Shown here in pieces: positions 17,931-26,055 of a stretch of 64,000 bases of DNA. The notes beneath the pieces were generated by a model that made no database searches, had not been told where the DNA came from, and saw only the letters and a list, made by a program, of their open reading frames with translations. A program made the translations under genes and the position numbers. The first letter of the stretch is position 1. The number at the start of each line of letters is the position of its first letter. Origin of the DNA: Chitinophaga deserti (lineage in GTDB: Bacteria; Bacteroidota; Bacteroidia; Chitinophagales; Chitinophagaceae); assembly GCF_003149455.1 (NCBI RefSeq), contig NZ_QFFK01000005.1:124001-188000 (forward strand), read 5' to 3'.

Positions 17931-18183
17931 TATCAAAACTTATATTGACAGAAAAATGCACTAAGGAGAAACAGTTCTTCGGGTGACGTGCGTCATCTTA
18001 TGAGGGGATAAAAGGGGTTAACATTACACTATGGTCATTTTAACAAAATTTTTAGTGGGTCGCATAGAGCTTTGAGTTGGAAGTTTGTGTATATTAGTAA
18101 TACAGTTCTTTATATAAAAGACGCGCCTATGATGAATGACTACTAATTTGAAATCAGATTGTTAAATGTTAAATTTTAGTGCT

Positions 18184-18483
18184 ATGAATGTTCAAATTCA
18201 AACTGTGCGTTTTGATGCTGACGCCAAATTAATTGATCATGTGAATAAGAGAATCCAAAAACTATCCACCTTCTATGACAAGATTGTACAAGTAGAAATT
18301 TTCCTGAAGTTAGATCAGTTAGCCCACCAGGTAAAAGACAAGATTGCGGAGATCCGCGTAAATGTACCCCGCCATAGTTTCTTTGTAAAGCATGAGAGCA
18401 AATCCTTCGAAGAGTCCTTCGATCTTGCGTTTGATAGCCTTGTAACCCAGATTAAGCGTAAGAAGGAAAAGAATTTACATTAA
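18184..18483 (+). CDS. hpf: Ribosome hibernation promoting factor, short form
   Basis: 99 residues from ATG 18184 (MNVQIQTVRFDAD); an in-frame ATG six codons upstream at 18166 is possible but family members start at the beta strand MNVQIQ. The sequence has the HPF/RaiA fold pattern of a beta strand, an amphipathic helix (LIDHVNKRIQKLSTFYDKI), a strand pair and a C-terminal helix with basic residues (VTQIKRKKEKNLH). The long-form dimerisation domain is absent. It binds the 30S decoding region and inactivates ribosomes in stationary phase. A strong inverted repeat begins 32 bp downstream. Confidence 0.92.
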   Translation: MNVQIQTVRFDADAKLIDHVNKRIQKLSTFYDKIVQVEIFLKLDQLAHQVKDKIAEIRVNVPRHSFFVKHESKSFEESFDLAFDSLVTQIKRKKEKNLH

Positions 18484-18497
18484 AATCTCAAAATAAT

Positions 18498-18528
18498 TTT
18501 GGAAATATTGTTCTCTTTACTACCTTTG
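18498..18528 (+). promoter_or_regulatory. Consensus promoter upstream of the tRNA-tuf cluster (P1)
   Basis: TTTG at 18498-18501, a 19-bp spacer and TACCTTTG at 18521-18528. A transcript would start near 18535 and carry a leader of about 180 nt before tRNA-Thr. Confidence 0.65.
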
Positions 18529-18567
18529 CCATCCCGATTCAAAAAGGGATCGGCGAAGGTAGTAAAG
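18515..18567 (+). terminator. Large hairpin downstream of hpf, overlapping a promoter motif
   Basis: CTTTACTACCTTTGCC plus ATCCC (18515-18535) pairs with GGGAT and GGCGAAGGTAGTAAAG (18546-18567) around a 10-nt loop, with one bulged C and one G-T pair. It probably forms the 3' end of the hpf transcript, though the T-run after it is weak. The left arm contains TACCTTTG (18521-18528). Confidence 0.65.
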
Positions 18568-18637
18568 TTCTTTGCTGTAGGGCATTTTAGCCGACTTTAG
18601 GTAGTTTGGAAAAATGTTTTCGGAGTGAAAAAAAATA

Positions 18638-18669
18638 TTTGGTTTATCAAAAAATTCACCCTTATTTTG
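18638..18669 (+). promoter_or_regulatory. Probable proximal promoter of the tRNA-tuf cluster (P2)
   Basis: TTTG at 18638-18641 and TATTTTG at 18663-18669; spacer 21 bp and the -7 box is one base short of consensus. The predicted start lies about 40 bp before the first tRNA. Confidence 0.5.
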
Positions 18670-18715
18670 CACTCCCTTTTAGCAAGAATGTTAAGCTTTT
18701 TCTTGACAAAAGAAT

Positions 18716-18789
18716 GCCAGCATAGCTCAGTTGGCCAGAGCTACTGATTTGTAATCAGTGGGTCGGGGGTTCGAATCCCTCTGCTGGCT
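18716..18789 (+). tRNA. tRNA-Thr (anticodon TGT)
   Basis: Acceptor GCCAGCA (18716-18722) pairs with TGCTGGC (18782-18788). The anticodon arm is ACTGA TTTGTAA TCAGT, giving TGT, and the T-arm is GGGGGTTCGAATCCCTC. CCA is not encoded. It is the first of the tRNA run that precedes tuf. Confidence 0.97.
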
Positions 18790-18806
18790 CGAAAGTTATT
18801 TAAGTT

Positions 18807-18890
18807 GGGCAGGTTCCAGAGTGGCCAAATGGGGCGGACTGTAAATCCGCTGTTTCGACTTCACAGGTTCGAATCCTGTCCTGCCCACCA
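18807..18890 (+). tRNA. tRNA-Tyr (anticodon GTA)
   Basis: Acceptor GGGCAGG (18807-18813) pairs with CCTGCCC (18880-18886). The anticodon loop CTGTAAA gives GTA. A long variable arm (class II) is present, and the 3' CCA is encoded at 18888-18890, unlike its neighbours. Confidence 0.97.
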
Positions 18891-18952
18891 TTATTTTGTT
18901 AAGCTTTGCGCTTTATGTGCATGGGGGGAATTGAAGAGATGCAAGGCGATGT

Positions 18953-19025
18953 GCGGGAGTAGCTCAGTTGGTAGAGCGACAGCCTTCCAAGCTGTAGGTC
19001 GCGGGTTCGAACCTCGTCTCCCGCT
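18953..19025 (+). tRNA. tRNA-Gly (anticodon TCC)
   Basis: Acceptor GCGGGAG (18953-18959) pairs with CTCCCGC (19018-19024). The anticodon arm ACAGC CTTCCAA GCTGT gives TCC. CCA is not encoded. Confidence 0.97.
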
Positions 19026-19042
19026 CTTAAAGCACCATCAAC

Positions 19043-19114
<72 letters not shown>

Positions 19115-19120
19115 CACAAG

Positions 19121-19183
19121 ATTTCGGATGCTGGGTGACCGGAAAACTCCTTCTGGGAAATTTCCGTGGCCGGTATCCGAAAT
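19121..19183 (+). other. Long hairpin between tRNA-Thr and the tRNA remnant
   Basis: ATTTCGGAT (19121-19129) pairs exactly with ATCCGAAAT (19175-19183). The helix can continue through 19130-19134/19170-19174, and an inner stem CGGAAA/TTTCCG (19040s: 19140-19145 with 19161-19166) closes the loop. No T-run follows, so it is not a simple terminator; it may be a processing or regulatory structure in the tuf leader. Confidence 0.6.
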
Positions 19184-19190
19184 TCGAAGT

Positions 19191-19272
19191 TTAACTCAGT
19201 CGGTAAGCTCAATGGATGAGCGTTTCGCATGTAAGCGAAAAGGAGCGGGTTCAATTCCTGCGGCGGGCTCCA
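19191..19272 (+). pseudogene. tRNA-like remnant upstream of tuf
   Basis: The 3' half looks like a tRNA: T-arm GCGGG TTCAATT CCTGC (19245-19261), then GGCGGGC, T and an encoded CCA (19270-19272). A D-arm-like GCTC AATGGAT GAGC lies at 19207-19221. But the anticodon stem TTTCGC/GCGAAA leaves a six-base loop (ATGTAA), and no GCCCGCC is found upstream to pair with the 3' acceptor strand. It should not fold into a working tRNA. The identity of the ancestor cannot be told. Confidence 0.6.
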
Positions 19273-19341
19273 GTTTGTTAAGTAAGTTTTAAAACAACTA
19301 TAAAGCAATAAACTTTACAAACCATCTTAAAAAAAAATACA

Positions 19342-20529
19342 ATGGCAAAAGAAACCTTCAAGCGGGATAAACCCCACGTTAACATTGGTACCATTGGTCA
19401 CGTTGACCACGGTAAAACTACCTTGACTGCTGCCATTACTACAATTCTGGCAAACAAGGGCTTGGCTGAGAAGAAAGGTTATGATGAAATTGACGCGGCT
19501 CCTGAAGAAAAAGAAAGAGGTATCACCATCAATACAGCACACGTAGAGTATCAGACTGCAAATCGTCACTATGCTCACGTTGACTGCCCTGGCCACGCTG
19601 ACTATGTGAAAAACATGATCACCGGTGCTGCCCAGATGGACGGTGCTATCCTCGTAGTAGCTGCTACCGACGGTCCTATGCCCCAGACGAAAGAGCACGT
19701 TCTGCTCGCTCGCCAGGTAGGTGTTCCCCGTATGGTTGTATTCATGAACAAAGTAGACCTGGTAGACGACGCCGAACTGCTGGAACTCGTTGAAATCGAG
19801 CTTCGCGAACTGCTGTCTTCCTATGGTTTCGACGGTGATAATGTTCCCATCATCCAGGGTTCCGCTACCGGCGCTCTCGCAGGCGATCCCCAGTGGGTTG
19901 GCAAAATCGAGGAGCTGATGGAAGCTGTAGATACTTACATCCCCATGCCTCCCCGTCCGGTTGATCAACCGTTCCTGATGTCTGTGGAAGACGTATTCTC
20001 TATCACCGGTCGTGGTACTGTTGCTACCGGTCGTATCGAGCGTGGTCGTATCAAAGTTGGTGAGAACGTTGAGATCGTAGGTCTGCAAGCAGAATCTATG
20101 AAATCTACCTGCACCGGCGTTGAGATGTTCAAAAAACTGCTGGACGAAGGTGAAGCTGGTGACAACGCCGGTCTGCTCCTCCGCGGTATTGAGAAAACTC
20201 AGATCCGTCGTGGTATGGTTATCTGCCAGCCCGGTTCTATCACTCCGCACACCGACTTCAAATGCGAAGTTTACGTACTGAGCAAAGAAGAAGGTGGCCG
20301 TCACACTCCTTTCTTCCAGAAATACCGTCCTCAGTTCTACTTCCGTACTACGGACGTAACTGGTGAGGTTGAACTGCCTGCAGGTGTTGAAATGGTTATG
20401 CCTGGTGATAACATCGGTCTGACTGTTAAACTGATCCAGCCGATCGCTATGGAAAAAGGTCTGAAATTCGCTATCCGCGAAGGTGGCCGTACCGTAGGTG
20501 CTGGTCAGGTGACTGATATCCTGAAATAA
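19342..20529 (+). CDS. tuf: Elongation factor Tu
   Basis: 395 residues. The GTPase motifs are G1 GHVDHGKT (19-26), the switch I region [12 protein letters not shown]3 DCPGHADY and G4 NKVD; the beta-barrel domains 2 and 3 follow ([28 protein letters not shown]). It carries aminoacyl-tRNA to the ribosome. It is embedded in a tRNA cluster with tRNA-Trp, secE and nusG downstream, the usual arrangement in Bacteroidota. Codon use is strongly biased, as expected for a highly expressed gene. Confidence 0.98.
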   Translation: MAKETFKRDKPHVNIGTIGHVDHGKTTLTAAITTILANKGLAEKKGYDEIDAAPEEKERGITINTAHVEYQTANRHYAHVDCPGHADYVKNMITGAAQMDGAILVVAATDGPMPQTKEHVLLARQVGVPRMVVFMNKVDLVDDAELLELVEIELRELLSSYGFDGDNVPIIQGSATGALAGDPQWVGKIEELMEAVDTYIPMPPRPVDQPFLMSVEDVFSITGRGTVATGRIERGRIKVGENVEIVGLQAESMKSTCTGVEMFKKLLDEGEAGDNAGLLLRGIEKTQIRRGMVICQPGSITPHTDFKCEVYVLSKEEGGRHTPFFQKYRPQFYFRTTDVTGEVELPAGVEMVMPGDNIGLTVKLIQPIAMEKGLKFAIREGGRTVGAGQVTDILK

Positions 20530-20564
20530 TCAATCGGTAGTTTAACTACTGAGAAAATAAAAAA

Positions 20565-20641
20565 AAGCCATCAGTTCTAACACAAGTAATCTTCCAAAGA
20601 TTATCTTTACAGACGGTGAAAGTGAAAGATACTGATGGCTT
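20565..20641 (+). other. Long-range inverted repeat between tuf and tRNA-Trp
   Basis: AAGCCATCAGT (20565-20575) is the exact complement of ACTGATGGCTT (20631-20641). Inside the 55-nt loop a second stem-loop, TAATCTT/AAGATTA (about 20588-20603), is possible. No T-run follows on the plus strand, so read-through to tRNA-Trp and secE is likely; it may be a processing site. Confidence 0.6.
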
Positions 20642-20644
20642 ATA

Positions 20645-20717
20645 CACGGGCATGGTGCAACGGTAGCATACGGGTCTCCAAAACCTTTGATCTGGGTTCG
20701 AATCCTAGTGCCCGTGC
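20645..20717 (+). tRNA. tRNA-Trp (anticodon CCA)
   Basis: Acceptor CACGGGC (20645-20651) pairs with GCCCGTG (20710-20716). The anticodon loop CTCCAAA gives CCA, and the T-arm is CTGGGTTCGAATCCTAG. CCA 3' end is not encoded. Its position between tuf and secE is conserved in Bacteroidota. Confidence 0.96.
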
Positions 20718-20730
20718 TGATTAAAAATGT

Positions 20731-20800
20731 AAATTGCCGGAAAGTTAAATTGCAGATTTCCATTAAAAAAATCCGCAATTTCCCTTGAAGGCAATTTTTA
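20731..20800 (+). terminator. Nested hairpin after tRNA-Trp
   Basis: AAATTGCC (20731-20738) pairs with GGCAATTT (20790-20797) and encloses a second stem AAATTGC/GCAATTT (20747-20753 with 20775-20781). The outer arm ends in TTTTT. It probably ends or attenuates the tRNA transcript before secE. Confidence 0.6.
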
Positions 20801-20850
20801 TCGTTCATAACAGGATTGTTTTTTAACTTCAGTCCCTAGAAATTTTCAGC

Positions 20851-21045
20851 ATGAACAAAATCACCAACTACTTCAGAGAATCCTACCACGAACTGGTACA
20901 TAAAGTATCCTGGCCTACCTGGCAGGAACTGCAGTCCTCCACCATGATCGTTCTGGTCGCCACCATCATCATCACACTGATGGTTTGGGGTATGGACACA
21001 GCTTCCCACCTGGTTTTATCGCAATACTATAAACTGTTTCAATAA
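20851..21045 (+). CDS. secE: Preprotein translocase subunit SecE
   Basis: 64 residues, the short single-span form. Residues 1-30 are amphipathic and end in the conserved HKVSWPTWQEL; one transmembrane helix follows (MIVLVATIIITLMVWGM). SecE clamps SecY in the inner-membrane translocon. Its stop codon overlaps the nusG start by one base (TAATG), so the two are coupled. Confidence 0.95.
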   Translation: MNKITNYFRESYHELVHKVSWPTWQELQSSTMIVLVATIIITLMVWGMDTASHLVLSQYYKLFQ

Positions 21046-21611
21046 TGGATGAAGCCCAAATCCCCACTCAGGAAACCAAATGGTACGTGCTGCGCGTGGT
21101 GAGTGGCAAGGAGAAGAAAGTAAAAGAATATCTGGATATCGAAGTACGCCGCAGCGACTGGGGCAACGTGATCACTCAGGTATTTCTGCCCGTGGAAAAA
21201 GTTTATAAAGTGCAAGCCGGTAAAAAAGTAATGCGCGAAAAAAACTTCTACCCCGGTTATGTGATGATCGAAGCCATCGACGGGAAAATGAATGACGAAG
21301 TGATTCAGGCCATCCGTAACGTTTCAGGCGTGATCCACTTCCTCGGTAAAGAAAAGCCCATCGCTCTCCGTAAAGCCGAAGTCAATAAAATGCTCGGTAA
21401 AGTGGATGAGATCTCCGATCAGGGCCTCACCATGAGCGAACCATTCATCGTCGGCGAAACCATCAAGATCATCGACGGACCTTTCAACGACTTCAACGGT
21501 GTCATCGAAGAAGTACTCGAAGACAAGAAGAAACTGAAGGTTACCGTAAAGATCTTCGGCCGCGCCACACCGGTAGAGCTGAACTTCATGCAGGTAGAAA
21601 AAATCAGCTAA
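21045..21611 (+). CDS. nusG: Transcription termination/antitermination factor NusG
   Basis: 188 residues. The NGN domain starts at [18 protein letters not shown] and includes [10 protein letters not shown]; the C-terminal KOW domain carries [21 protein letters not shown]. It binds RNA polymerase and couples it to the ribosome or Rho. Unusually, it is followed by its own terminator instead of rplK, which is 2.6 kb further on. Confidence 0.97.
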   Translation: MDEAQIPTQETKWYVLRVVSGKEKKVKEYLDIEVRRSDWGNVITQVFLPVEKVYKVQAGKKVMREKNFYPGYVMIEAIDGKMNDEVIQAIRNVSGVIHFLGKEKPIALRKAEVNKMLGKVDEISDQGLTMSEPFIVGETIKIIDGPFNDFNGVIEEVLEDKKKLKVTVKIFGRATPVELNFMQVEKIS

Positions 21612-21630
21612 TACTGGTTTTACCATATTC

Positions 21631-21662
21631 AAGAGGTTGCCATCAAGGCAGCCTCTTTTTTT
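21631..21662 (+). terminator. Terminator after nusG
   Basis: AAGAGGTTGCC pairs with GGCAGCCTCTT around ATCAA, followed by a run of T. It separates secE-nusG from the ribosomal protein operon. Confidence 0.88.
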
Positions 21663-21783
21663 ATGCCCACAATTCGCAAGAACAGAGTTCATAGAAGGAT
21701 GATGGGAATTTAGCCTGTATACCCCAAAAGGAACACAGTATTGTAAACGGACTGTACCTGGACTATAAACCTTCACTAATTAG

Positions 21784-21893
21784 GCTGCAATCGCGCTGTA
21801 ATCGCGCTGTAATCGCGCTGCAATCATACTGTAATAGCACTGTAATCATACTGTAGTCATACTGTAGTAGCGCTGTAATCGTACTGTGGCCAT
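21784..21893. repeat. 11-bp tandem repeat array, about 10 units
   Basis: Ten consecutive 11-bp units of consensus RCTGTAATCRY, for example GCTGCAATCGC, GCTGTAATCGC (twice) and ACTGTAATCAT, with increasing divergence to the right; weak copies continue to about 21940. It lies in a 467-bp gap between the nusG terminator and the DUF1579 gene. Three units equal 33 bp, so the minus strand reads as an 11-residue repeat, but there is no reason to think it is translated. Confidence 0.9.
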
Positions 21894-22024
21894 CTTCTAA
21901 CCGTATTATAATGGCCTCTAACCATATTGTAACAGTATTGTTACGCATTAAAGCAGTACCGGCGTAATAATGGTGAAGTTGCAGTGTATTGGGATACTGC
22001 CATTTGCAGGCTTATTGGAGTAAC

Positions 22025-22051
22025 AAAAAAACGGCCGCGTTACCGCAGCCG
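22025..22051 (-). terminator. Terminator of the DUF1579 gene (minus strand)
   Basis: CGGCTGCG and CGCGGCCG pair around GTAA on the minus strand and are followed by seven T. It begins 28 bp after the stop codon at 22079. Confidence 0.8.
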
Positions 22052-22078
22052 CATAAAATTCTTTAAGAAACCAACGCC

Positions 22079-22639
22079 TTATTTCCGGGTTAGTTTCATT
22101 TCCATACTCTTAAATTCTTTCCCGTCCTGCATCATGTACATCTCCATCCACTGCGTGTTGTCGTCAACCCATTTGAAAACTTCCCGAACACCCATCGGCT
22201 TACCAGTGGGGTCAGTGGATGTTCCGGTAAGTGTCAGCGTCCGGGTAGCTTCATCCAGCTTGCCTTCCAGGACCATAATACCAGTACCCATGTTGTCGTA
22301 CCAAATGGATTGGAAAACCTTTCTGGCATTGTCGTAGGCGGTTATACCATGCCCTTCGAATTGCATGCCTCCCATATCTCCCGTATGAACTGTTTCCTGG
22401 TAACGGTCACCAAGAATCATACGATTGGTACAAGAACCTGTGGATTTAGAGGAAGGCCCGTCTGGCGACATCCAGAATGTGAGGTCAGTATTCCATGTAC
22501 CATTACCCATCGCCATCATTTTATGCATGGGGCCTGGCGTCATGTAATCCATCCAGGCTTTCTGGGCGGCTTCGTCCTGTGCTTTGACGGATAAGAATGT
22601 ACTGCAGACAATTGCGATAAACAAACACGTGCGTTTCAT
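22079..22639 (-). CDS. DUF1579 family secreted protein
   Basis: 186 residues from ATG 22639 (MKRTCLFIAIVCSTFLSVKAQ), chosen because it starts a signal peptide cleaved near residue 21. The mature part is a lipocalin-like beta sandwich of the DUF1579 type: GNGTWNTDLTFWMSPDGP, GDRYQETVHTGDMGGMQFEGHG and YDNARKVFQSIWYDNMGTG. Function unknown. With the lactonase gene it interrupts the nusG-rplK junction in the opposite orientation. Confidence 0.82.
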   Translation of the reverse strand: MKRTCLFIAIVCSTFLSVKAQDEAAQKAWMDYMTPGPMHKMMAMGNGTWNTDLTFWMSPDGPSSKSTGSCTNRMILGDRYQETVHTGDMGGMQFEGHGITAYDNARKVFQSIWYDNMGTGIMVLEGKLDEATRTLTLTGTSTDPTGKPMGVREVFKWVDDNTQWMEMYMMQDGKEFKSMEMKLTRK

Positions 22640-22710
22640 AACTAAGGGGTTTAAGACCATGAAGTTACGAAATACATGTATCAGCAACTTTTGCCTGTTG
22701 CCACACGCAA

Positions 22711-23838
22711 TTATTGCATGGGCTCGAGGCAAACAGGGGAAGGGACCTCGATAGCAATGTTCGTGTCTGTGAGAAGCCCGGTTTCTGCATTCCTTTTAAA
22801 TATCGCAATTACCCCGCTTTTCTGCAATCCGCAATAGAGGAATGCACCATCCGGCGAAAGACAGAAATTGCGTGGTTCCTTGCGCCCGTTGAGGTCCTGG
22901 TGGCCGGCAAGCTTCAGTTCATTCCCCGAAATATGGAAAATGGTGATATGGTGAACGTCGCCACGGAGGGAAGTATACAGGAATTTGCCATCAGGAGACA
23001 GGTGGATATCAGCACCGCTGAAATTATCTCCTTTATAAGAAGCAGGCGCGGCGGAAACGGTTTGCAGGGGAGTAAGGGCACCGTTCTGGTAGCGGAAAGT
23101 CTGTATCTGGCCTGTCAGTTCGAGGACAACAAATAGCAGTTTGCCATCCGCGGAGAACGCCATATGCCTGGGACCTCCCCCGGGAACGGTGAGGGCAAAG
23201 GGCTGTTTGGCTGGTGACAGGGGGCGGTTGGCGTGACCGGGTTCGTATTCGTATACATAGATGCGGTCTGTCCCTAGGTCTGCAGCAAGTACTTGTTTTC
23301 CGTCGGGCGAGAAGATAGCCGAATGGGCATGCGGGGCTTCCTGGCGCGATGGGTTTGGACCATTGCCGCTGAAAATCAGCCGTTGAATTGCCGGCCGGGG
23401 GATACCGGTGTTATCGAGCGGGAATACAGCGAGGCTGCCTCCTCCATAATTGGAGACGATGAGGTAGCGGCTTTGCTCGTCAATGGAGATGTGGCATGGC
23501 CCGTTGCCCGCGGGTTGCGGGGATCCGGCAGGAGACAGGCCCGGGGTATTTGACCCGCCGACGGATTCAACGGCGTATGCCTGAATTGTACCAGTTGCTA
23601 CTTCAGAAACGGCATAGAGCATTTTATGCTTTGCGGAAAATTTGAGGAATGAGGGGTTTTGGATACCACTAAAGCCACGGAGGCCCCTGGAATATGGTGC
23701 TTTGTCCAGCATGATCATGGCGTGGATGCCATCTTTAGAGGCTTCGGAATAGGAGCCGGTAAAAATCACGGTGTTTTTCATGCGTGGGGAGATGTTTTCT
23801 GGTGATTGAAAAAGAAGCGAAAAAAAGAGAAGCAACAT
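22711..23838 (-). CDS. Lactonase family protein (6-phosphogluconolactonase-like beta-propeller)
   Basis: 375 residues from ATG 23838, which gives a short hydrophobic leader (MLLLFFSLLFQ); ATG 23781 (MKNTVIFTGSYS) would give a cytosolic form and cannot be excluded. Seven-bladed propeller motifs recur: FLKFSAKHKMLYAVSE, ISIDEQSRYLIVSNYGGGS, AIFSPDGKQVLAADLGTDR, MAFSADGKLLFVVLE and DIHLSPDGKFLYTSLRG. The family includes YbhE/Pgl, which opens 6-phosphogluconolactone. The gene sits alone on the minus strand between nusG and rplK. Confidence 0.85.
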   Translation of the reverse strand: MLLLFFSLLFQSPENISPRMKNTVIFTGSYSEASKDGIHAMIMLDKAPYSRGLRGFSGIQNPSFLKFSAKHKMLYAVSEVATGTIQAYAVESVGGSNTPGLSPAGSPQPAGNGPCHISIDEQSRYLIVSNYGGGSLAVFPLDNTGIPRPAIQRLIFSGNGPNPSRQEAPHAHSAIFSPDGKQVLAADLGTDRIYVYEYEPGHANRPLSPAKQPFALTVPGGGPRHMAFSADGKLLFVVLELTGQIQTFRYQNGALTPLQTVSAAPASYKGDNFSGADIHLSPDGKFLYTSLRGDVHHITIFHISGNELKLAGHQDLNGRKEPRNFCLSPDGAFLYCGLQKSGVIAIFKRNAETGLLTDTNIAIEVPSPVCLEPMQ

Positions 23839-24058
23839 TACAAAACGGGTTTTGGGGGATAAATTTAATGAAAAGCGGGGAGGGATGGGGAGAAAATAAT
23901 GGAAGAAAAGCGGGTGACAGAGGAAATCCGGGTAAAAAGAGGTAACTTTGCAGACCTCGGCCATAGAGATATATCCCGTTCATTTACAGCTCCTTAGTCA
24001 TAAAGTAAATTTCCTATCCCCGTATAATAGCAAAAAAAATGCCGAAGTCCAAATATTT

Positions 24059-24090
24059 TTTGCGAATCAATTAAATATTACCTACCTTTG
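24059..24090 (+). promoter_or_regulatory. Promoter of the rplKAJL-rpoBC operon
   Basis: TTTG at 24059-24062, a 20-bp spacer and TACCTTTG at 24083-24090. The leader of about 95 nt runs to the rplK ATG. The rest of the 353-bp gap (23839-24191) shows no gene. Confidence 0.85.
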
Positions 24091-24191
24091 CATCCCCCTT
24101 AAAATGTCTTTTAACGACGACTTTTGAGTTTTGGGAGTTTCATCTTCCGGGAACGGAAGGGGAGACGTTTAACCAAATTAAAAACAACACA

Positions 24192-24635
24192 ATGGCAAAA
24201 GAGATTGCAACGTATGTGAAATTGCAGGTGAAAGGCGGCCAAGCCAATCCCGCTCCTCCGATTGGCCCTGCTTTGGGTTCGAAAGGTGTGAACATCATGG
24301 AGTTCTGCAAACAGTTCAATGCCCGTACCCAGGATAAAGTGGGTAAGGTATTACCGGTATTACTGACTGTTTACACGGACAAATCCTTCGATTTCGTTAT
24401 CAAAACTCCTCCTGCTCCGGTTCAACTGCTGGAAGCAGCGAAGATTCAGAGTGGTTCCAAAGAGCCTAACCGTAACAAAGTGGGTAAAGTATCCTGGGCG
24501 CAGGTTGAAGCTATTGCGCAGGACAAGATGCCCGACCTGAACTGCTTCACGCTGGAAAGTGCCATGAAAATGGTTGCCGGTACTGCTCGCAGCATGGGTA
24601 TCACCGTAGACGGTAAAGCTCCCTGGGAAAACTAA
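24192..24635 (+). CDS. rplK: 50S ribosomal protein uL11
   Basis: 147 residues. The start [29 protein letters not shown] is the uL11 N-terminal domain with the thiostrepton-site prolines, and the C-terminal RNA-binding domain has [12 protein letters not shown]. It binds the GTPase-associated centre of 23S rRNA. It is the first gene of rplK-rplA-rplJ-rplL-rpoB-rpoC. Confidence 0.98.
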   Translation: MAKEIATYVKLQVKGGQANPAPPIGPALGSKGVNIMEFCKQFNARTQDKVGKVLPVLLTVYTDKSFDFVIKTPPAPVQLLEAAKIQSGSKEPNRNKVGKVSWAQVEAIAQDKMPDLNCFTLESAMKMVAGTARSMGITVDGKAPWEN

Positions 24636-24680
24636 ATTGTTCACCCTGTGTAAGCAGGAACTAAGTAAAACATTCTGAAA

Positions 24681-25370
24681 ATGGCAACGAAAAAAAGAAA
24701 AGTAGCTGATACGAAGGTGGACAAGAATAAGGCTTACAGCCTGAAAGAGGCTTCCACCATTGTTAAAGATATTAACTGCACCAAATTCGACTCTTCTGTC
24801 GATCTGCACATCCGCCTGGGCGTTGATCCCAAGAAAGCTGATCAGGCCATCCGTGGTTCTGTAACGCTTCCTCACGGTACTGGTAAAACCAAGAAAGTAC
24901 TGGTTCTTTGCACGCCTGATAAAGAGGCTGCTGCGAAAGAAGCTGGTGCTGATTTCGTAGGTCTGGATGATTTCATCGCTAAGATCGAAGGTGGCTGGAC
25001 TGATGTAGACGTGATCATTGCGACTCCCGCAACCATGCCGAAAATCGGTAAACTGGGTAAGATCCTGGGTCCCCGTAACCTGATGCCTAACCCTAAAACA
25101 GGTACTGTTACGAACGACGTAGCAGCTGCTGTTAACGAGGTGAAAGGCGGTAAGATCACTTTCAAGGTAGATAAAGCTGGTATCATCCACGCTTCTATCG
25201 GCCGTATTTCTTTCGCACCTGAGAAAATCGAACAGAACAGCCAGGAGCTGATCAACGCGATTATCAAGCTGAAACCGGCTACTGCGAAAGGTACTTACCT
25301 GAAAGGTCTGAGCATGGCAGCGACCATGAGCCCTGGTATCGTAATCGACACTAAATCTGTTCAAAACTAA
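24681..25370 (+). CDS. rplA: 50S ribosomal protein uL1
   Basis: 229 residues. The signature [20 protein letters not shown] lies at about 120-140, and the two-domain L1 layout is intact. It forms the L1 stalk at the E site, and in many bacteria it represses its own operon at the rplK leader. It follows rplK by 45 bp. Confidence 0.98.
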   Translation: MATKKRKVADTKVDKNKAYSLKEASTIVKDINCTKFDSSVDLHIRLGVDPKKADQAIRGSVTLPHGTGKTKKVLVLCTPDKEAAAKEAGADFVGLDDFIAKIEGGWTDVDVIIATPATMPKIGKLGKILGPRNLMPNPKTGTVTNDVAAAVNEVKGGKITFKVDKAGIIHASIGRISFAPEKIEQNSQELINAIIKLKPATAKGTYLKGLSMAATMSPGIVIDTKSVQN

Positions 25371-25439
25371 TTGACGGCCGTTGGTGCCGGAGCCGAAAGG
25401 CAATGAAGGCAGTAAGCAGTCAATGTTAAACAAATTGCA

Positions 25440-25979
25440 ATGAACAAAGAGCAAAAAAATGAAGTGATTGAGCTGCTGAAAGGCAAGTTTACTCAATACA
25501 ACAACTTCTATATCACCAATACCGAGTCTCTGTCGGTAGCGCAGGTGAACCACCTGAGAAAGGTTTGTTTCGACAAGAACGTGGAAATGAAAGTGGCGAA
25601 GAATACCCTGATCAAAAAGGCCCTTGAAAGCCTGGATGGTGAGAAATACCAGGGTATCTACGAAGCACTGAATGGCGTTACTGCCCTGATGTTCTCCGAC
25701 AGCCCGAAAGAGCCTGCATTGATCCTGAGCACTTTCCGTAAGGCAAATGCTAAACTGGAGAAACCCGTTCTGAAAGCTGCATTTGTAGCTGACGAAATTT
25801 ATCTGGGCGACAACCAGCTGGCTAACCTGGTGAAAATCAAGACCAAGAACGAGCTCATCGGCGAAGTTATCGGTCTGCTGCAATCTCCTGCTAAGCGCGT
25901 AATCGCTGCCCTGCTCGAGAAAGGCAAGAAAGAAGGTGGAGAAGCTCCTGCAGAAGTAGCAGCTCCCGCAGCCGAGTAA
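25440..25979 (+). CDS. rplJ: 50S ribosomal protein uL10
   Basis: 179 residues with [16 protein letters not shown] at the start and [11 protein letters not shown] in the rRNA-binding region; the C-terminal helix, rich in Ala and Glu, binds L7/L12 dimers. A 69-bp spacer precedes it and could hold the L10 autoregulatory leader, although no clear structure was worked out. Confidence 0.97.
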   Translation: MNKEQKNEVIELLKGKFTQYNNFYITNTESLSVAQVNHLRKVCFDKNVEMKVAKNTLIKKALESLDGEKYQGIYEALNGVTALMFSDSPKEPALILSTFRKANAKLEKPVLKAAFVADEIYLGDNQLANLVKIKTKNELIGEVIGLLQSPAKRVIAALLEKGKKEGGEAPAEVAAPAAE

Positions 25980-26055
25980 TCGGTTACAACATTGGCTTCC
26001 AAGTCACAATATATTCAAATTCAACAATTTAAAAACATTTCAAAAACATCATACA

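Noticed and set aside
19327..20304. A 325-codon open frame opposite tuf
   Set aside because: Antisense shadow of the biased codons of tuf.
21784..21893. CRISPR array
   Set aside because: Units are 11 bp without spacers and no cas genes occur; it is a simple tandem repeat.
21763..21948. A 61-codon frame with an 11-residue repeat on the minus strand
   Set aside because: The protein repeat follows from three 11-bp units making 33 bp; no start context, promoter or terminator supports translation.
24360..25883. A 507-codon open frame on the minus strand opposite rplK-rplJ
   Set aside because: Same cause: it spans three ribosomal protein genes antisense and resembles nothing.
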